Source: Arabidopsis thaliana (taxonomy: Eukaryota; Streptophyta; Magnoliopsida; Brassicales; Brassicaceae). Taken from it: a DNA stretch of 64,000 nucleotides. The translations under genes and the position numbers were made by a program. Below the pieces are notes generated by a model. The model worked only from the letters and a program-made list of their open reading frames with translations. It did not search any database and had not been told where the DNA came from. Location of the stretch: contig NC_003075.7 of the NCBI RefSeq assembly GCF_000001735.4, positions 16,679,001-16,743,000 on the forward strand, given 5' to 3'. Positions 61,470 to 64,000 of the stretch are shown piece after piece; the stretch's first letter is position 1, and each line of letters opens with the position of its first letter.

Positions 61470-64000
61470 GTTTACTCTGCTTTCATTGGATTTATATAGA
61501 GTAATTTGTTCGGTGGCTGTGTATATTGACTTTGAATCTCTTTTTCCAAAACAAAAAAAAGGAAGGTATTTTTCTTAGGGAATTGTTTTTTTCTGTTTAA
61601 GTGCTCAAGAGAATCTCAATACTTTAACACTAAACAATTCATATCTCTAATTACCATATAAGAAAATATATTCTGAACGGTAGAAATTATTAGCTATGAC
61701 GTAAGCATTAATGACACGAGAAAGATGACGTAATCGGTTATGTCACTTTCAAATACTCTCGAAAGCGAGACCCATCGGTATAAATCGAAGTCTTCTAATT
61801 TTGTTCGGTAGCTTAAAACTCAAGCCAGGCTAAAAAGTAAACCAAACTAGTTTGTGTTAGATTGTGTTCATTGTTCAATTGGACTTTGTTTGCTCTTCGG
61901 ATGTTTTGGTCAACGCAAGGGTCAACTTTGAGCTGATCTTCCTTCATCGTCTCTTTGTATACACGATTAATAAGTATTAATCAAGTAGTTAATTAAAGAT
62001 GATAAACGTGCGAGTTGTTTTTGACTCGACTTTTGTTATGAGCAAAAATAATTAAAAAGTATATAGAGTAGGCATCTAGTCATCTAATTTTACAACTCTA
62101 GTTATGTGAGACCAAAGTTTCAAAAGTAGCTTCAAGTCTAGTGGTAAGTGAGAATTAGCTTCAAGTTTAGCTTCAAGCCAAAGTTTGAAAAGTAAGTTTA
62201 GTGGTAAGTAAGTATTTGTAGTTTGGTTTTAGATCAATACTATTATAAACCGAATTAAAGGAAGAAACTTGTATCAGTCAAGAAGCCCTTTGATACAAAT
62301 CTATAAGACTTAAGAAACAATCTATTAACTAGTACTACATTGCTATCTCATTTGGACATTTGGTGATTTTTTTTTCATTTTTTTCTTTCTAGGTCTGGTA
62401 ATAAGAAAAACTTAAATAAGTGAACTAGTCAACGAACACCAGTCAAGTAGTCAACTAAAAATTTATGAATTCAGTTTTCTTAAATCGAGTTGATGATGAC
62501 CAGCTAAAACATTAAAATATACTCCATGAGTTTTGAATAATCCATTTTTAAATCCTTACTTCAGTACTCTTTATCTTCCATACAATATTATCTCATCTCA
62601 TTATGCAGTTGCGAGTTGTAAATAGATTTTTAACGAGTAATGGCGCAATAGTGAAGTTAAGCAAACCTTCTATTTGAAAATTACGTTGTCAAAATTACCC
62701 AAATCACTATCTATGTTAGAACTTACAAAATTGAATTTGAATTCCCTTTACGTATTCATCGTGAATCGTGATCACATATTGAAGTATTGAAAAGTCTTAG
62801 CATACGATTAGGAAATCACCCAGTATTGCTCCTTTTTGCGTGTTTTTCCTTTTGAAAGGATAACGTCCGAAGTTGTTGTTTGGACAGGACGATAATGTCC
62901 GAAGACACTATGCAAGTGTTTGCTTTTAAGTTTTAATAACTAAAAAGAAACTAAATTTATTTTAGAAAAATTATAAAAAGAATGTCGTTTCGTCGAACGC
63001 CACACAAAAGCTCATCAATTCCCACTAACGAAAGAAAACGAATCAGACATGAAAAATAATCAGAAGAATTTGTAAACATGAGTGAATTTTACGAATTTGA
63101 TTGACGCAAAAGATGTATTCATACTATTTCTCTTTTATTTGTGAAACGATAGAAATAATGTTTCTCCACGTGGATTCCGTGTCGGGTTGAAATAATGTTG
63201 TCCTTATTTAGGAATGTAAAAAATATAACGTAAACAGTTATGTCATTTTCAAATACCAATTACTGTCATAACCTTAGCTTTCGCTCTCGTTGTGATATAC
63301 AAGTGGTCATGTGTGGCTAAGCTCAAGTCAAAGACAAGGTTGGTTTGAGTTAGATTGTGTCAAGTTGAATATTTTTGATGAAACAAGTCAGATTTGGCAT
63401 TACAAGATTTTTTAGGTGTCGGTCGAGCTACTAGTTGATGGTACTTTTGACTCAGCATTTTCTTTATAAAAAAAAAGTTGTCAAAATAAAAAATAATAAT
63501 GTAGCAGTACTCTACTAGAGGTCGAAGTTCCAAAAGTAGCAATAGGTAAAAGTGGTGCTCAACTGAGGATTGGCTAGTAGGTTCCGTTTCTTTATGTGAT
63601 GTATAGGTTATATGAGAAATATGATAGCGAAACAATTATACATATTAGTATCATATTGCTTTTAGTAATGTAAAACCGACATAATTAAAGTAAAAGAAAA
63701 ATAAATCAATCACTTTAAAATATACAAAAGTGAACCTTTATATTCATGGTGTTCTGATATACACAATTGCGACGACTGTAGTAAACAAAATTGACTGGAA
63801 TGAAGCAATTGACTTGCAAAGACCAAATAAAACCGAACCAAAACCAAAACATAAAATAATTCCAGTTACGAGCAACCAACTTTAAAACGTAAACTAATTC
63901 GAGAGGGACATATTTGCTAAGCTAAAGTGTGCAAAACTGCAAATAGTTACATCAGCTAGGTAACAAAGACAATTGACTTCTTTAATCTTAGTTTTCAAGC
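61470..64000. other. LHT7 upstream region with an old internal duplication
   Basis: No gene is seen in these 2.5 kb. Blocks at 61735-62180 recur, diverged, at 63235-63570, as set out in the findings. Site spacing of about 1.4-1.5 kb is roughly constant. The rest is AT-rich promoter-type DNA up to the window end. Confidence 0.5.

Overview
The window reads as nuclear DNA of a Brassicaceae plant. Genes are intron-containing with GT-AG borders, intergenic DNA is AT-rich, and there are Helitron and MITE-like remnants. The spliced proteins and their order match, from memory, the Arabidopsis thaliana chromosome 4 interval AT4G35040 to AT4G35180. No database search was run. For most genes the exon borders given here reproduce the protein lengths I remember.

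Layout. 1.8-2.8 kb (+): bZIP19, a zinc-deficiency regulator. 3.8-5.8 kb (-): MSI3, a histone-binding WD40 protein with an E2F site just upstream. 6.9-7.4 kb (-): HIPP25, a prenylated metal-binding protein. 7.4-15.2 kb: no convincing gene. 15.5-16.4 kb (+): an SBP-family RING protein. 19.4-21.0 kb (+): a plastid NiCoT-like membrane protein. 21.9-24.2 kb (-): catalase 2. 26.4-26.9 kb: a short Helitron-like element. 29.7-31.0 kb (+): aquaporin PIP2;7. 33.7-35.9 kb (-): a PEARLI-4 protein. 37.8-39.0 kb (+): an F-box/kelch gene, followed by a broken copy of its 5' part and a roughly 184-bp tandem array. 42.1-44.5 kb (-): a DYW-class PPR gene. 44.9-47.5 kb (-): a DCAF8-like WD40 gene. 47.9-53.8 kb (-): an O-methyltransferase cluster. 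56.3 kb (+): an ECA1-type secreted peptide gene. 57.8-59.2 kb (+): an LEA_2 membrane protein. 59.5-61.4 kb (-): LHT7.

The genes do not form a pathway; they are independent plant genes. The most informative non-standard material is as follows. (1) The O-methyltransferase cluster has one intact gene (ASMT), one frameshifted copy that is readable only through a 125-nt cryptic intron, and traces of a third copy. That third copy is split by a 1.22-kb Harbinger-like element flanked by TTA and carrying about 20 units of a 27-bp minisatellite, several of which contain a canonical E2F site. (2) The PPR protein's DYW domain has Val in place of the deaminase Glu. (3) An intron of the DCAF8-like gene holds a phase-compatible acidic open frame that could act as an alternative last exon. 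(4) The 184-bp array lies next to the F-box pseudogene. Nothing points to a wholly new enzymatic or defence system.
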